64,000 bases of DNA from Endomicrobium proavitum (GCF_001027545.1 NZ_CP009498.1:930001-994000), one strand, 5' to 3'. Positions 35,031 to 44,098 are shown, numbered from the stretch's first letter. Made by a program: numbers and translations. The notes: generated from the sequence alone by a model not told the origin.

Positions 35031-35642
35031 TTATAAAAGGTATTTTACGGCTACAAAACCCGCAACAAGAAGAACAAAAAAAACAAGCGATAAAATATTG
35101 AAATATTTCTCAATAACATACTGAATTTGTTTGCCGAATATCCTTATTGCGCCGGCAACTATAAAAAATCTGCCGCCTCTACCTAAAACGGAACCTGCAA
35201 ACAGCGCAAAAAGCGAAATTTGAAAAAAACCGGCGGCAAGCGTAAACACTTTATAAGGTATAGGCGTAAAAGCGCCGCCAAAAATTGCCAAAAGCGCGTT
35301 ATCGGAATACATTTTTCCTACGCTTTCAACCACATGGCGCAAATCATAAAAATTTACAATAGCTGCGCCGACAGTTTCAAAAAACAAATATCCTATTAAA
35401 TATCCTAAAAATGCGCCCGCAACAGAACCCGTTGTGCAAATAAGCGCTTTTTTCCACCAACTTTTAGGATGCGCAACCACAAGCGGAATTAAAAGCACGT
35501 CCGGCGGCACGGGAAAAAACGAACTCTCCATAAACGCTATTATAAACAAAGCGTAGTTTGAACTTTTTTTATGCGCCCAGCCGACAGTCCAATCATAAAT
35601 CTTGCGCATAGTTTTCAACGGATAGTTTATTATTCTTTTCAT
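35031..35642 (-). CDS. YqaA/DedA-type (SNARE-associated) membrane protein
   Basis: The product is 203 residues with four to five hydrophobic segments. The DedA-like signature is spread over ALFIIAFMESSFFPVPPDVLLIPL (about 33-56), the GSVAGAFLGYLIGY helix and GGAFTPIPYKVFTLAAG. The family may move lipids or lipid-linked carriers across the inner membrane; YqaA itself is uncharacterised. I take the ATG at 35642, with no ribosome-binding site. A TATAAT at 35651-35656 ends only eight bases before it, so the mRNA is probably leaderless. It is divergent from rsmE. Confidence 0.85.
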   Translation of the reverse strand: MKRIINYPLKTMRKIYDWTVGWAHKKSSNYALFIIAFMESSFFPVPPDVLLIPLVVAHPKSWWKKALICTTGSVAGAFLGYLIGYLFFETVGAAIVNFYDLRHVVESVGKMYSDNALLAIFGGAFTPIPYKVFTLAAGFFQISLFALFAGSVLGRGGRFFIVAGAIRIFGKQIQYVIEKYFNILSLVFFVLLVAGFVAVKYLL

Positions 35643-35650
35643 TTCACGCA

Positions 35651-35672
35651 ATTATATCAAATTTTGTATAAT
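35651..35672. promoter_or_regulatory. Divergent -10 boxes for yqaA-like gene and rsmE
   Basis: Minus-strand TATAAT lies at 35651-35656 and plus-strand TATAAT at 35667-35672. The -35 regions are not clear. The plus-strand one would start a leader of about 90 bases before rsmE. Confidence 0.55.
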
Positions 35673-35726
35673 CTTGGTTACGATAATTATTAAGAGTAAT
35701 TATTGTGCGCGCTTTGCCTCTCCGCA

Positions 35727-35761
35727 ATTCGTAACCGGTAATTTGTAATTCGTAATTAAAC
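35727..35761. repeat. AATTCGTAATT-type low-complexity repeat
   Basis: GCAATTCGTAACCGGTAATTTGTAATTCGTAATT lies just before the rsmE ribosome-binding site. A copy follows rpoD at 18119-18151 and a related one is at 17980-18003. Confidence 0.55.
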
Positions 35762-35770
35762 GGAGTTTTT

Positions 35771-36484
35771 ATGCCTCACTTTTATGTTAAGCCTGAAAAT
35801 ATTACAGACAACAATTTTCTAATTGAAGATGAGCAAGCGCACTACGTTGCTACCGTGCGGCGCTTTAATGTTAATGATGAAATAATGATTTTTGACGGGC
35901 TTGGAAATTCTTACAAAGCGCACATATCGGAAATTTCCAAAGGGCATATTTCCGGAAAAATTTTATCTTCGTCTTATAAAATGCCGAAGTTAAAAATAAA
36001 TCTTTACACGGCAATTCCCAAAGGCGACAGGTTTGAATGGCTTATAGAAAAAGCCGGCGAAATAGGCGTTGCCGAAATTATTCCGATAAATACAAAAAGA
36101 AGCGTGCAGGCGTCTTTCTCAAAAAACAAACTTGAACGATACGAAAAAATTTCCATAGCCGCAAGCAGCCAGTGCGGACGCAACGATATAATGAAAATTT
36201 CAGAGCCTGTAGATTTTAAAACCGCATGCGCAAATGCCGCAAAAGATAAAAACTCATTAAATATTTTACCGTGGGAAAGCGCGGACAAAAATGAAACGTT
36301 AAAAAATATATCCGGTTTTACGTCGGTAAATATTTTTATAGGCCCCGAAGGCGGTTTTGAAAACGAAGAAGCGGAATTTGCAAAATCTCTCGCAATTAAA
36401 ACCGTAACGCTCGGCGAAAATATATTGAGAATAGAAACAGCCGCAATAGTTGCAAGCGTTTTGGTGTTAAACTCCCATGAATAA
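35771..36484 (+). CDS. rsmE: 16S rRNA (uracil-1498-N3)-methyltransferase
   Basis: A SPOUT methyltransferase that modifies U1498 near the decoding site. The product is 237 residues. The N-terminal PUA-like domain ends about residue 70 and has DEQAHYVATVRRFNVND. The knot region contains IFIGPEGGFENEEAEFA and VTLGENILRIETAAIVAS, the SAM-binding trefoil motifs. ACGGAG lies six bases before the ATG. Its end overlaps the start of mtaB by eight bases. It starts a plus-strand group running to capA. Confidence 0.94.
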   Translation: MPHFYVKPENITDNNFLIEDEQAHYVATVRRFNVNDEIMIFDGLGNSYKAHISEISKGHISGKILSSSYKMPKLKINLYTAIPKGDRFEWLIEKAGEIGVAEIIPINTKRSVQASFSKNKLERYEKISIAASSQCGRNDIMKISEPVDFKTACANAAKDKNSLNILPWESADKNETLKNISGFTSVNIFIGPEGGFENEEAEFAKSLAIKTVTLGENILRIETAAIVASVLVLNSHE

Positions 36485-37673
36485 GAAATATTACATCTAT
36501 ACATTCGGCTGCAAAGTTAACAGATACGAAACGCAGCTTATAACCGACAAATTAAAAAAAGACGGCGGCGTTGCGGCGGACTTGCCAGAAAACGCGGATG
36601 TTATTATTTTCAATTCCTGCACGGTAACCGAGAATGCCGACAAAGAGTGCAAATACTACCTGCGAAAAACGCTAAAGTTAAAAAATAATCCTCAAATAAT
36701 TTTAACGGGCTGCATGGCAAAAAATAAAAACGCAAAATTAGAAGAAGAATACCCGGGCGTTAAAATTGTTTCGGACAAAGAAAATTTTTACATGTCGCCA
36801 AACGAACAAACAATAGAAAACTTTGACGGGCGCCGGCGCGCTTTTTTAAAAATTCAAGACGGATGCAATAGTTTTTGCAGCTACTGCATAGTTCCATACG
36901 TAAGAAATACTCTTTGGAGCAAACCTGAAAATATAGTTTTAGAAGAAATAAAAAATCTTGTAAAAAAAGGCTATGCGGAAATTGTTTTAACGGGCATTCA
37001 TGTTGGGAAGTGGCAAGGAGAAAAGAATAAGGATAAAGAAGTAAGTTTTTCTGATTTGATAGAAAAAATAGTTGTATTGCCGCTTGATTTTCGCATTCGC
37101 ATATCTTCAATAGAGCCGAATGAAATTGACGACAAGCTGATAAACTTAATGAAAAATAATCCTGATAAAATTTGCCGGCACTTGCATGTTCCGCTGCAAT
37201 CCGGAAGCGATGAAGTTTTAAAAAAAATGAACAGAAAATATTTTACGAAAGATTATACGGAGAAAATAAACAACATTTTAAAACAGTTGCCGAACTTGGC
37301 TTTAACAACGGATATTATTACGGGTTTCCCGGGCGAAACAAATAAGCATCACAATGAAACGCTTAAATTTGTAAAACAAACGCAATTTGCAAGATTTCAT
37401 ATTTTCAGATATTCCGACAGAACCGGCACAAAAGCGTCGCAGTTTGAAAATAAAATTTCGCCGGCAGAAGTAAAAGCCCGCTCCGAAGAGCTTTTTTCCG
37501 CGGACGCGCAAAAAAGAAAAGAGTTTTTGCAAAAAAATATCGGCAAAAAAAGAAAAGCCGTGCGCGTAGGTAAAAACAAAGTTTTAACGGATAACTACAT
37601 AGAACGGCAAATGTCCGCCGAAACTTCCGAAAAAATTTTTGAGATTATTATAGACGAAAATTGTAAAATATAA
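36477..37673 (+). CDS. mtaB: MtaB-like tRNA methylthiotransferase (ms2t6A)
   Basis: A radical SAM enzyme that adds a methylthio group to t6A at position 37 of tRNAs. The product is 398 residues. The N-terminal UPF0004 domain has TFGCKVNRYETQ, NSCTVTENADKEC and LTGCMAKN, which hold the three cysteines of the auxiliary cluster. The radical SAM CxxxCxxC is in QDGCNSFCSYCIVPYVR. The pattern of KVNRYET and HVPLQSGSDEVLKKMNRKY is the MtaB rather than the MiaB subtype. A partial C-terminal TRAM-like end follows. It overlaps rsmE. Confidence 0.9.
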   Translation: MNKKYYIYTFGCKVNRYETQLITDKLKKDGGVAADLPENADVIIFNSCTVTENADKECKYYLRKTLKLKNNPQIILTGCMAKNKNAKLEEEYPGVKIVSDKENFYMSPNEQTIENFDGRRRAFLKIQDGCNSFCSYCIVPYVRNTLWSKPENIVLEEIKNLVKKGYAEIVLTGIHVGKWQGEKNKDKEVSFSDLIEKIVVLPLDFRIRISSIEPNEIDDKLINLMKNNPDKICRHLHVPLQSGSDEVLKKMNRKYFTKDYTEKINNILKQLPNLALTTDIITGFPGETNKHHNETLKFVKQTQFARFHIFRYSDRTGTKASQFENKISPAEVKARSEELFSADAQKRKEFLQKNIGKKRKAVRVGKNKVLTDNYIERQMSAETSEKIFEIIIDENCKI

Positions 37674-37699
37674 CTATTACTGCGCCAACGGGAGAATAT

Positions 37700-38365
37700 A
37701 TGTTAACTCAACAAAAAAAAGAATTTATAGCTTTTATGGAAAAAGAAGGAATTTTAACATTTGGCGATTTTGTTACAAAAAGCGGCCGCAACACCCCTTA
37801 CTTTGTAAACACGGGCAACTACCGCACCGGCAGCCAGCTTGCTAAACTCGGTAAATTTTACGCCGATGCGGTGCATAATGTTTTAAAAGATAATTTTTCG
37901 GCGCTGTTTGGTCCGGCTTATAAAGGCATTCCTCTTGCGGTAACTACTGCCGCGGCATTATTTAACATTCACAAAACAGACAAGCCTTATTTTTTCAACC
38001 GCAAAGAAGTTAAAGATCACGGCGAGGGCGGGTTAACTATAGGCTATAAGCCGAAAGATAACGACCGCATAATAATTATTGAAGACGTAATAACTGCAGG
38101 AACTGCAATACGCGAAGTTTTTCCGCTTTTAAAAAGTATTGCCGACGTAAAAGTTACCGATATGTTTATTTCCGTTGACCGCTGCGAATACGGAACAACG
38201 CCAGACAAAACCGCGGTTATGCAGGTGAAAGAAGAGTTCAACATAGAAGTTCACGCGCTTGTAACCGCAAAAGATATTCGCGACTATTTGGCGGAAAATT
38301 CTAAAAATGCCGAGCAAGTTAAAAAGATGGACGAATACATGGCTAAATACTGCATACTCAAATGA
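37700..38365 (+). CDS. pyrE: Orotate phosphoribosyltransferase
   Basis: Joins orotate to PRPP in pyrimidine synthesis. The product is 221 residues. The PRPP-binding motif is RIIIIEDVITAGTAIRE (about 120-136). The flexible loop with the catalytic Lys is FNRKEVKDHGEGG, and LFGPAYKGIPLAV is also conserved. It is the longer E. coli/yeast-like form. The ATG at 37700 follows GGGAGA by six bases. Its last codons overlap the start of the CapA-like gene as ATGA. Confidence 0.95.
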   Translation: MLTQQKKEFIAFMEKEGILTFGDFVTKSGRNTPYFVNTGNYRTGSQLAKLGKFYADAVHNVLKDNFSALFGPAYKGIPLAVTTAAALFNIHKTDKPYFFNRKEVKDHGEGGLTIGYKPKDNDRIIIIEDVITAGTAIREVFPLLKSIADVKVTDMFISVDRCEYGTTPDKTAVMQVKEEFNIEVHALVTAKDIRDYLAENSKNAEQVKKMDEYMAKYCILK

Positions 38366-39516
38366 GAAATATAAAAACCGTTTTATTTTTATTAACTATT
38401 TCCGCCGCAATGTCCGGATGCGGCGGAATTTTTGCGTCAAAAAATATTGCGCCGGCAGATTTAGAAATTTACGCCGTCGGCGACATAATGGCGCACGCTC
38501 CTCAACATAAAAGCGCTCAAACAAAAAACGGCAGTTACGATTTTAACGAAAATTACGATTACGTTCGCCAAATAATAGCAAAAGCCGACGTTGCCATATG
38601 CAATATAGAATTTACTTTTGCGGGTTTCCCCTACGCCGGATATCCAAGATTTTCCGCGCCGGACGAAATTGCCAAAGCCGTTAAAAACGCAGGGTTCAAC
38701 GTTGCGGTTACGGCAAACAATCATATGTTTGATAACGGCATCGGCGGACTTAAACGCACAATAGAAGTTTTACAAAACGCCGGATTTAAAACCGCAGGCA
38801 GCGTTTTAAATGTCGGCGACAAAAAATATACTGTTATAGAAGTTAAAGGCGTTAGCGTTGCGGTTATCGCCGCAACTTATAATTCATCCGTAGCGTCGGG
38901 CAGCGTAACTATAAACGGGCTTTCCGTTTCAACCGAAGCTGAAAAATTAATTAATCATTTCGGATATGAAAATTTAGATAATGATTTAAAAAAATATAAA
39001 AATTACATAAAACAGGCAAAATCCGACGGGGCAAATATTATAGTTTGCTATTTTCACGCGGGCGAAGAATATAAAAGAGAACCAAATGAATTTCAAATTG
39101 AAATTGCAAAAAAACTCGCCGAATACGGCGCCGATATAATTTTCATGTCGCACCCGCACGTTTTGCAAAAATTTGAAATATTAAAATATAAAAAAAGGAA
39201 TATTCCGGTTTATTATTCTTTGGGCAATTTTATATCCAATCAGCGTGCAGAAAATCTTGGGCACAGATACTCTGAAGACGGAATGATTGCGGCAGTCAGC
39301 CTAACATATAATTTTAACAAGAAAAGAATTGACGCCGTGCGCACCGAGTATATTCCCACATGGGTTGATAAATATTACAAAGATTCAAGATTTATTTATT
39401 CAATAGTTCCGCTAATTAACGATTGGGCAAATAACCCGCCGATAACTTTTTCGGGACATAAAAACCAAGCCCGACAAGCCTACGAAGATATAATCTCCAT
39501 TTTAAGCAGTAATTAG
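38362..39516 (+). CDS. CapA-family metallophosphatase-fold lipoprotein
   Basis: The product is 384 residues. The N-terminal signal ends in lipobox MSGC, so it should be a lipoprotein. The rest is the PGA_cap/CapA domain: LEIYAVGDIMAHAPQ, the GD(I/M)M metal motif, then ADVAICNIEFTFAG with the NLE-type motif, ANNHMFDNGIGGLKRTIEVL, VCYFHAGEEYKREP and FMSHPHVLQKFEI. Members act in poly-gamma-glutamate export or cleave unknown phosphoesters. No capBC genes are near, so export of a polymer is not supported. It is coupled to pyrE by an ATGA overlap. Confidence 0.88.
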   Translation: MRNIKTVLFLLTISAAMSGCGGIFASKNIAPADLEIYAVGDIMAHAPQHKSAQTKNGSYDFNENYDYVRQIIAKADVAICNIEFTFAGFPYAGYPRFSAPDEIAKAVKNAGFNVAVTANNHMFDNGIGGLKRTIEVLQNAGFKTAGSVLNVGDKKYTVIEVKGVSVAVIAATYNSSVASGSVTINGLSVSTEAEKLINHFGYENLDNDLKKYKNYIKQAKSDGANIIVCYFHAGEEYKREPNEFQIEIAKKLAEYGADIIFMSHPHVLQKFEILKYKKRNIPVYYSLGNFISNQRAENLGHRYSEDGMIAAVSLTYNFNKKRIDAVRTEYIPTWVDKYYKDSRFIYSIVPLINDWANNPPITFSGHKNQARQAYEDIISILSSN

Positions 39517-39544
39517 TAATTTACAATTGCTGTTTTAAATACAT

Positions 39545-39573
39545 TTGTATTCTAATAAAAATTTTGCTACAGT
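39545..39573 (+). promoter_or_regulatory. Promoter giving a leaderless start for the radical SAM gene
   Basis: TTGTAT (39545-39550) and TACAGT (39568-39573) with a 17-base spacer. The ATG is only six bases after the -10 box. No ribosome-binding site is present, which implies a leaderless mRNA. Confidence 0.5.
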
Positions 39574-39579
39574 TTTATT

Positions 39580-40899
39580 ATGGACAAAATTTTTAACAAA
39601 CTTCAAATTTTAGGAGCAGCCGCTAAATACGACGTTGCCTGCACATCAAGCGGCGTTGACGACTCTGCTTCCAAAAATAACGGCGGTATAGGAAACAAAG
39701 TTTCCTGCGGCATTTGCCACAGCTTTGCCGCAGACGGCAGATGCATTTCGCTTCTTAAAGTTTTAATGACAAACATCTGCATTTACGACTGCAAATACTG
39801 CGTTAACCGCAAATCTAACGACGTGCAAAGAGCAATTTTTACCCCCGAAGAACTTGCGGAACTTACCATACAATTTTACAAACGCAATTATATAGAAGGT
39901 TTATTTTTAAGTTCCGGCGTAATAAAAAATCCGGATTATACCTGCGAGCTTATTATAAAAACTCTTTCTCTTTTAAGAAACGTTTACCGCTTTAACGGTT
40001 ATATTCACGCAAAAGCAATTCCCGGCGCCGACGAGAAACTTTTAAACGCAATTGGCCTTCTTGCCGACAGAATGAGCGTAAATATTGAAATGCCTTCGCA
40101 AGACAGTTTAAAACTGCTTGCGCCCGATAAAAGCAAAAACGCAATTTTTAAACCCATGGGGTTTGTGGCGCAAAATATTTCTCAAAATACAAAAGAGCTT
40201 GCCGTTTACAAGAAAGTTCCAAAATTTGTTCCTGCAGGACAAAGCACGCAAATGATTATAGGCGCCTCGCCGGAAACGGATAATCATATTTTGCATCTTA
40301 CGGAAAATCTTTACAAAAAATATAAACTAAAAAGAGTTTTTTTCTCAGCATATACTCCCGTTTCAAACGACAGCCTTTTGCCGTCTTTAGACACAAAGCC
40401 GCCGCTTCTTCGGGAACACAGACTTTATCAGGCAGACTGGCTTATGCGTTTTTATAATTTTAAAGCCGATGAAATTTTAGACGACGAGTCGCCAAACTTC
40501 AATCCGTTTTTAGACCCTAAATGCAACTGGGCAGTTAAGCATCCTGAATTTTTTCCAGTAGAAATAAATAAAGCGTCTTACGAAGAGCTTTTGAGGGTTC
40601 CCGGGATTGGCGTTAAAAGCGCGTTACGAGTTATTGCGGCAAGAAAACACTCGCATTTAGATTTTGCGGCGCTAAAAAAACTCGGCGTTGTTTTAAAACG
40701 CGCGCAATATTTTTTAGTTTGCAAAGGCAGAAAAACGGACGGATTGGTTATAAAAGAAGACAATATATTACAATCGTTAATGTCTAAAAAAGAATTTAAT
40801 ATGTATAGAAATTTTTACACGCCAAAACAATTGGAATTTTTTGACACCGTAAAACTTTTGGGGGACAGCTCATGGCAGGCTTTGCCAAACGCGAAATAA
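39580..40899 (+). CDS. UDG-linked radical SAM protein, putative DNA modification/repair (TIGR03916 type)
   Basis: The product is 439 residues. The cysteine cluster MTNICIYDCKYCVNRKSND (about 63-81) is the CxxxCxxC radical SAM site, preceded by CGICHSFAADGRCISLLKVL. The C-terminal part has a helix-hairpin-helix (ELLRVPGIGVKSALRVIAARK) as in DNA-binding proteins. This fits the family named for its linkage to uracil-DNA glycosylases. Activity is not known; a spore photoproduct lyase-like repair has been suggested. It overlaps the next gene by 28 bases, and an UDG-family gene lies convergently 800 bases further on, so the cassette is complete. Confidence 0.88.
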   Translation: MDKIFNKLQILGAAAKYDVACTSSGVDDSASKNNGGIGNKVSCGICHSFAADGRCISLLKVLMTNICIYDCKYCVNRKSNDVQRAIFTPEELAELTIQFYKRNYIEGLFLSSGVIKNPDYTCELIIKTLSLLRNVYRFNGYIHAKAIPGADEKLLNAIGLLADRMSVNIEMPSQDSLKLLAPDKSKNAIFKPMGFVAQNISQNTKELAVYKKVPKFVPAGQSTQMIIGASPETDNHILHLTENLYKKYKLKRVFFSAYTPVSNDSLLPSLDTKPPLLREHRLYQADWLMRFYNFKADEILDDESPNFNPFLDPKCNWAVKHPEFFPVEINKASYEELLRVPGIGVKSALRVIAARKHSHLDFAALKKLGVVLKRAQYFLVCKGRKTDGLVIKEDNILQSLMSKKEFNMYRNFYTPKQLEFFDTVKLLGDSSWQALPNAK

Positions 40900-41687
40900 T
40901 ATATTCCTACGACGGAAGTTTTGAAGGTTTTCTTTGCTGCGCTTATGAAAGTTTTACGCGCAAAGAAATTCCGGCAGATATTATAAGCCAAAAAACAATG
41001 CAGCCAAGTTTATTTGAACAGTTTCAAATAGAAACAGATTTAAAAAAAGCCGCGCGCGTTAAAAAATCTATTTTAGAAAAAATAGGCAAAGATGCATTGG
41101 AATTATTGCAAGACACAATGCTGACAATTTTGGAAAACAAAGAATTGATAATGCTTGATTTTTTAAGGTTAGGATACAAAAACGGTTATAAAACAGTTAA
41201 ATTGCTATCCAACGATACGGTTGACATTCTTACTAAAGCCGTACAGTCTTTACATAGAGAATCGGCAGCGTTTAGGGAGTTTATTCGTTTTTCGCAGCAC
41301 GGCGATTTACTTATTGCCGTAATAAAACCTAAAAATTTTGTTTTGCCTTTTATAGCGCAGCATTTTATTGCAAGATTTCCAAATGAAAAATTTGCAATTT
41401 ACGATGAAAAATATAATTATGTTTTAGCCTATGCAAACGGCAAACACGCAATATCCGAAGTTTCCGACATCACCCTTCCCAAGCCCAACGCCGCAGAAAC
41501 GGAATATAGAAAATTATGGAAAATGTTCTACAATAACGCCGCAGTAGAAGGCAGAATAAACCACAAATTAAGAATGGGGCACATGCCAAAAAGATATTGG
41601 AGCAACTTAACGGAGTTTCAAACAGAACCGGCAAAAGAACGAGATAGGAAAGACGATTGCGTAAAACTGCCTTTTAACATTGTTTAA
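40872..41687 (+). CDS. TIGR03915-family putative DNA repair/metabolism protein
   Basis: The product is 271 residues. It is the standard partner of the radical SAM protein upstream. Family landmarks are IIYSYDGSFEGFLCCAYESF at the start and a C-terminal YRKLWKMFYNNAAVEGRINHKLRMGHMPKRYW that ends close to the usual family length. In several genomes this domain is fused to an UDG. Here the UDG is a separate convergent gene. GGGGGAC lies five bases before the ATG, inside the preceding gene. Function is unproven. Confidence 0.88.
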   Translation: MAGFAKREIIYSYDGSFEGFLCCAYESFTRKEIPADIISQKTMQPSLFEQFQIETDLKKAARVKKSILEKIGKDALELLQDTMLTILENKELIMLDFLRLGYKNGYKTVKLLSNDTVDILTKAVQSLHRESAAFREFIRFSQHGDLLIAVIKPKNFVLPFIAQHFIARFPNEKFAIYDEKYNYVLAYANGKHAISEVSDITLPKPNAAETEYRKLWKMFYNNAAVEGRINHKLRMGHMPKRYWSNLTEFQTEPAKERDRKDDCVKLPFNIV

Positions 41688-41706
41688 TTTTTACAACACA
41701 CGCCTG

Positions 41707-42279
41707 TTATATCAACCCTATATCTTTAAACATTTTTTTATAGACGGCAACTTTATCTTCAACAGGTTTAGGATAGGCTCTTGAGGAAGACGGCATTCTA
41801 TAAATTTTTAAGTAATCCGCTTGTGAAAAACCGCCTACTTCAGGCTCTTTAAAATTCAAAATTCCCATAAGCGTATCAACCGCTTTTTGACCGGTCAATG
41901 CGATTGTTTTGCATTTCGGCAGAGTTTTAAGAGTTTCTTTTAAATTTATACTTTCTACAACTTCCAAAAATTTATCCGATGCATTATCGGAAAGACGCCT
42001 TACTTTCATTGCGCTATCCCACATTGCAATACCTTTTGCAGTAAGAAACGAGCGGATTAGAGATTCATTAAAAGATTTAAGATTTTTCGTTAAAAAATAA
42101 TTTTTATCTTCAAAGAAAACCAAACCGAAAATACGCCACATATCGTTTTGTAAATTAGGATAAAAGAAATCCATTTTCCAACGCGTTTTAGGCGGCGGAA
42201 AACTCCCAAGCATTAAAATAGTCGCCCCCTTAGGAAAAAAAGGCTCTATAGGATGAGTTTCAATGTTATGGTTATTCAT
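41707..42279 (-). CDS. Uracil-DNA glycosylase-family protein (Mug/UDG-like)
   Basis: The product is 190 residues of the UDG fold. GATILMLGSFPPPKTRW (about 18-34) is the N-terminal motif with the catalytic-region residues. WKMDFFYPNLQNDMWRIFG and AMWDSAMKVRRLSDNASD fit the subfamily often called DNA-deoxyinosine glycosylase or UDG-like, and TIALTGQKAVDTLM and RMPSSSRAYP give the late substrate loop. It would remove a damaged base. It is convergent with the radical SAM and TIGR03915 genes, closing a repair cassette. A promoter candidate (TTGACA, 42346-42351; TATAGC, 42322-42327) lies upstream. Confidence 0.85.
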   Translation of the reverse strand: MNNHNIETHPIEPFFPKGATILMLGSFPPPKTRWKMDFFYPNLQNDMWRIFGLVFFEDKNYFLTKNLKSFNESLIRSFLTAKGIAMWDSAMKVRRLSDNASDKFLEVVESINLKETLKTLPKCKTIALTGQKAVDTLMGILNFKEPEVGGFSQADYLKIYRMPSSSRAYPKPVEDKVAVYKKMFKDIGLI

Positions 42280-42394
42280 ATATACATGTGGGTCATTGGG
42301 AATGTAGTACTATCAGCAAGGGCTATACTAATATAATATCAGTTATGTCAATTGATACATCCTCTTAATAGCCTGACACAAATATTTTCACTGT

Positions 42395-42808
42395 TTAATA
42401 TTTAGTTTTATATTTTATTGGATATGATGGTGGATAAATCCCAGAACTAGTTACATTTTCATCACCAACAACTTTTCCATTTTTATCAAAATAAAAGTAA
42501 ACGGTATTTAATGTATAATTATCCACTCCGCCTTTCATTTGCAATAAGAACCCTACTACCGGTACAAAATTCAAAAAACTATTTGACATCTTCGCATAAT
42601 TATATTCGTAAACTTCTACATTGTCTTTATTAAATATATTATTTGGTTTACCAAAATAATCTATAATTTTTTCTTTGTCGGTTAATTCTAATTTCTGGAA
42701 TGAATCCGATGTCACATTTATACTATCTATTTTCATATTTCCATTTTTTAAAGAACATCCTCCGATTACAAAAACTGTCATAGCAATTGCGAAAATTTTT
42801 ATTCTCAT
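42395..42808 (-). CDS. Small lipoprotein, BamE/SmpA-like pattern, unknown function
   Basis: The product is 137 residues from the ATG at 42808. GCGGAG lies eight bases upstream, and the in-frame start at 42838 falls inside the previous gene. The lipobox is VIGGC (about residues 14-18). The mature part has KLELTDKEKIIDYFGKPNNIF...VEVYEYNYAK and a later NTVYFYFDKNGKVVGDE, the layout of SmpA/BamE-like folds (two helices and a three-stranded sheet), but similarity is weak. It is the last of three adjacent lipoprotein genes in the island downstream of the haemagglutinin locus. Confidence 0.7.
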   Translation of the reverse strand: MRIKIFAIAMTVFVIGGCSLKNGNMKIDSINVTSDSFQKLELTDKEKIIDYFGKPNNIFNKDNVEVYEYNYAKMSNSFLNFVPVVGFLLQMKGGVDNYTLNTVYFYFDKNGKVVGDENVTSSGIYPPSYPIKYKTKY

Positions 42809-42809
42809 A

Positions 42810-43379
42810 TTATTTGCTCCGCACATCAGTTTTCTCAATTAAACGTATTACCGCTTTTTTATTTAGTAAGTTTTCATATTGCTCTATAAATGGTTTTATT
42901 CTATCAGGCATATTGCCGATTGAAAAACTTGTAAGATAGCGGCTCCCTTTAACATTAAGAGTTTCAACAATAATATCGCCTGCATAAACCATCTCTCCTG
43001 CATTTAATTTTATACTTCCCACCAATCCGTCATAAACCGATAACCTGCCATCACTGCTGACAAGTTTTATAGCAGAGATATTGTATATGCCCGGTGAGAG
43101 CATGAGAACAAGCGGAGCGCGCTTTTGAGAATAGTCTGAAATTATAAATTTAGTTTCAGGCATAACATCACCACTTACAATTCCTACTTGAATATCCATG
43201 CCTGAAAGTTTACCTTGAGAATCTCCTGATATTATCAACAATGCTTTGTTATTGGTCTCAAAAGCTTTTTGATTATACACAACAGCGGAATAAACAAGAT
43301 CGCTTTTGTAAATTGTGTGCGGCATACCGCAACCATAAAAAACAACAGCGATCAAAAGAAAAACGCTATACTTATACAT
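42810..43379 (-). CDS. Lipoprotein of unknown function
   Basis: The product is 189 residues. The signal ends in lipobox FYGC (about residues 14-17), so it should be lipid-anchored. The mature part is predicted beta-rich, with KALLIISGDSQGKLSG, PLVLMLSPGIYNISAIKLVS and YAGDIIVETLNVKGSR, like a small Ig-like or DUF-type beta sandwich. No catalytic motif is seen. It is second of three lipoprotein genes; the gap to the next is one base. No family is recognised. The AT-rich composition is like that of its neighbours. Confidence 0.65.
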   Translation of the reverse strand: MYKYSVFLLIAVVFYGCGMPHTIYKSDLVYSAVVYNQKAFETNNKALLIISGDSQGKLSGMDIQVGIVSGDVMPETKFIISDYSQKRAPLVLMLSPGIYNISAIKLVSSDGRLSVYDGLVGSIKLNAGEMVYAGDIIVETLNVKGSRYLTSFSIGNMPDRIKPFIEQYENLLNKKAVIRLIEKTDVRSK

Positions 43380-43429
43380 TCTGTCTCCAAATGTTAGATT
43401 TTTACAAACAAAACCGATATATTTAAAAA

Positions 43430-44098
43430 TTATTTTTGTACTGGCTTATATTTATCTATAGCGGACAAAAAACCTTTTATATAAAATTGCGGTATATGGA
43501 AGGTTCTGCTAAGATTTTCAGCTTTCAAAAATGCTGTTCCAAAACCCTTGGCATGTCCATCTGTAGAACTGATAAGGTCTATAACTATTGCATTGTCTTT
43601 ATTAGCTTCTACATACTCAAATGGTAAATAAATCGTATACAACTCTGCATATGTGGTATAATCATTAAATAAATTATTTTCAGGCCATAAATGAGTAAAT
43701 CCAAATTTTACTTCGGATTGATCTAAAGCAGACTCAAAGTAAAAATTAGAATCCGTATCTATAAGAACTAATATTACGTCTGGAGTAGAGTAATCATAAT
43801 AAAATCTATATCTAAAAAGACCATATTCCTTATCAGTTTTATCAGAATATTTTAGCCTTTCTTTTTTGCTTATAGAACCATAACCTATTTCATCAGCATA
43901 TATAACATTTTGCTGCACCTTAACGCCATCTACTTTTCTTTTTTTACTTTTAACTCTGATTTTTGATTCAACATCTTGCTGCGTTTCAACATTACTTATG
44001 CCTACCATTTTTTGTTTTATATACGTTAAATCTCTAGCTACTGAACAACCGCTAAAAGATATAATTGCAAATGCCAACAATAATAATCCTACTCTCAT
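43430..44098 (-). CDS. Lipoprotein of unknown function
   Basis: The product is 222 residues from the ATG at 44098, chosen because AAGGAG lies six bases upstream; an in-frame upstream start would add 26 residues. The lipobox is FSGC. A basic linker with KSKKRKVDG follows, then a mixed beta domain with RFYYDYSTPDVILVLIDTD, AELYTIYLPFEYVEANKD and STDGHAKGFGTAF. No family is recognised. It is first of three lipoprotein genes and lies 160 bases after the decayed haemagglutinin fragment on the same strand. The three may act with the exoprotein at the cell surface, but this is only by position. Confidence 0.65.
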   Translation of the reverse strand: MRVGLLLLAFAIISFSGCSVARDLTYIKQKMVGISNVETQQDVESKIRVKSKKRKVDGVKVQQNVIYADEIGYGSISKKERLKYSDKTDKEYGLFRYRFYYDYSTPDVILVLIDTDSNFYFESALDQSEVKFGFTHLWPENNLFNDYTTYAELYTIYLPFEYVEANKDNAIVIDLISSTDGHAKGFGTAFLKAENLSRTFHIPQFYIKGFLSAIDKYKPVQK

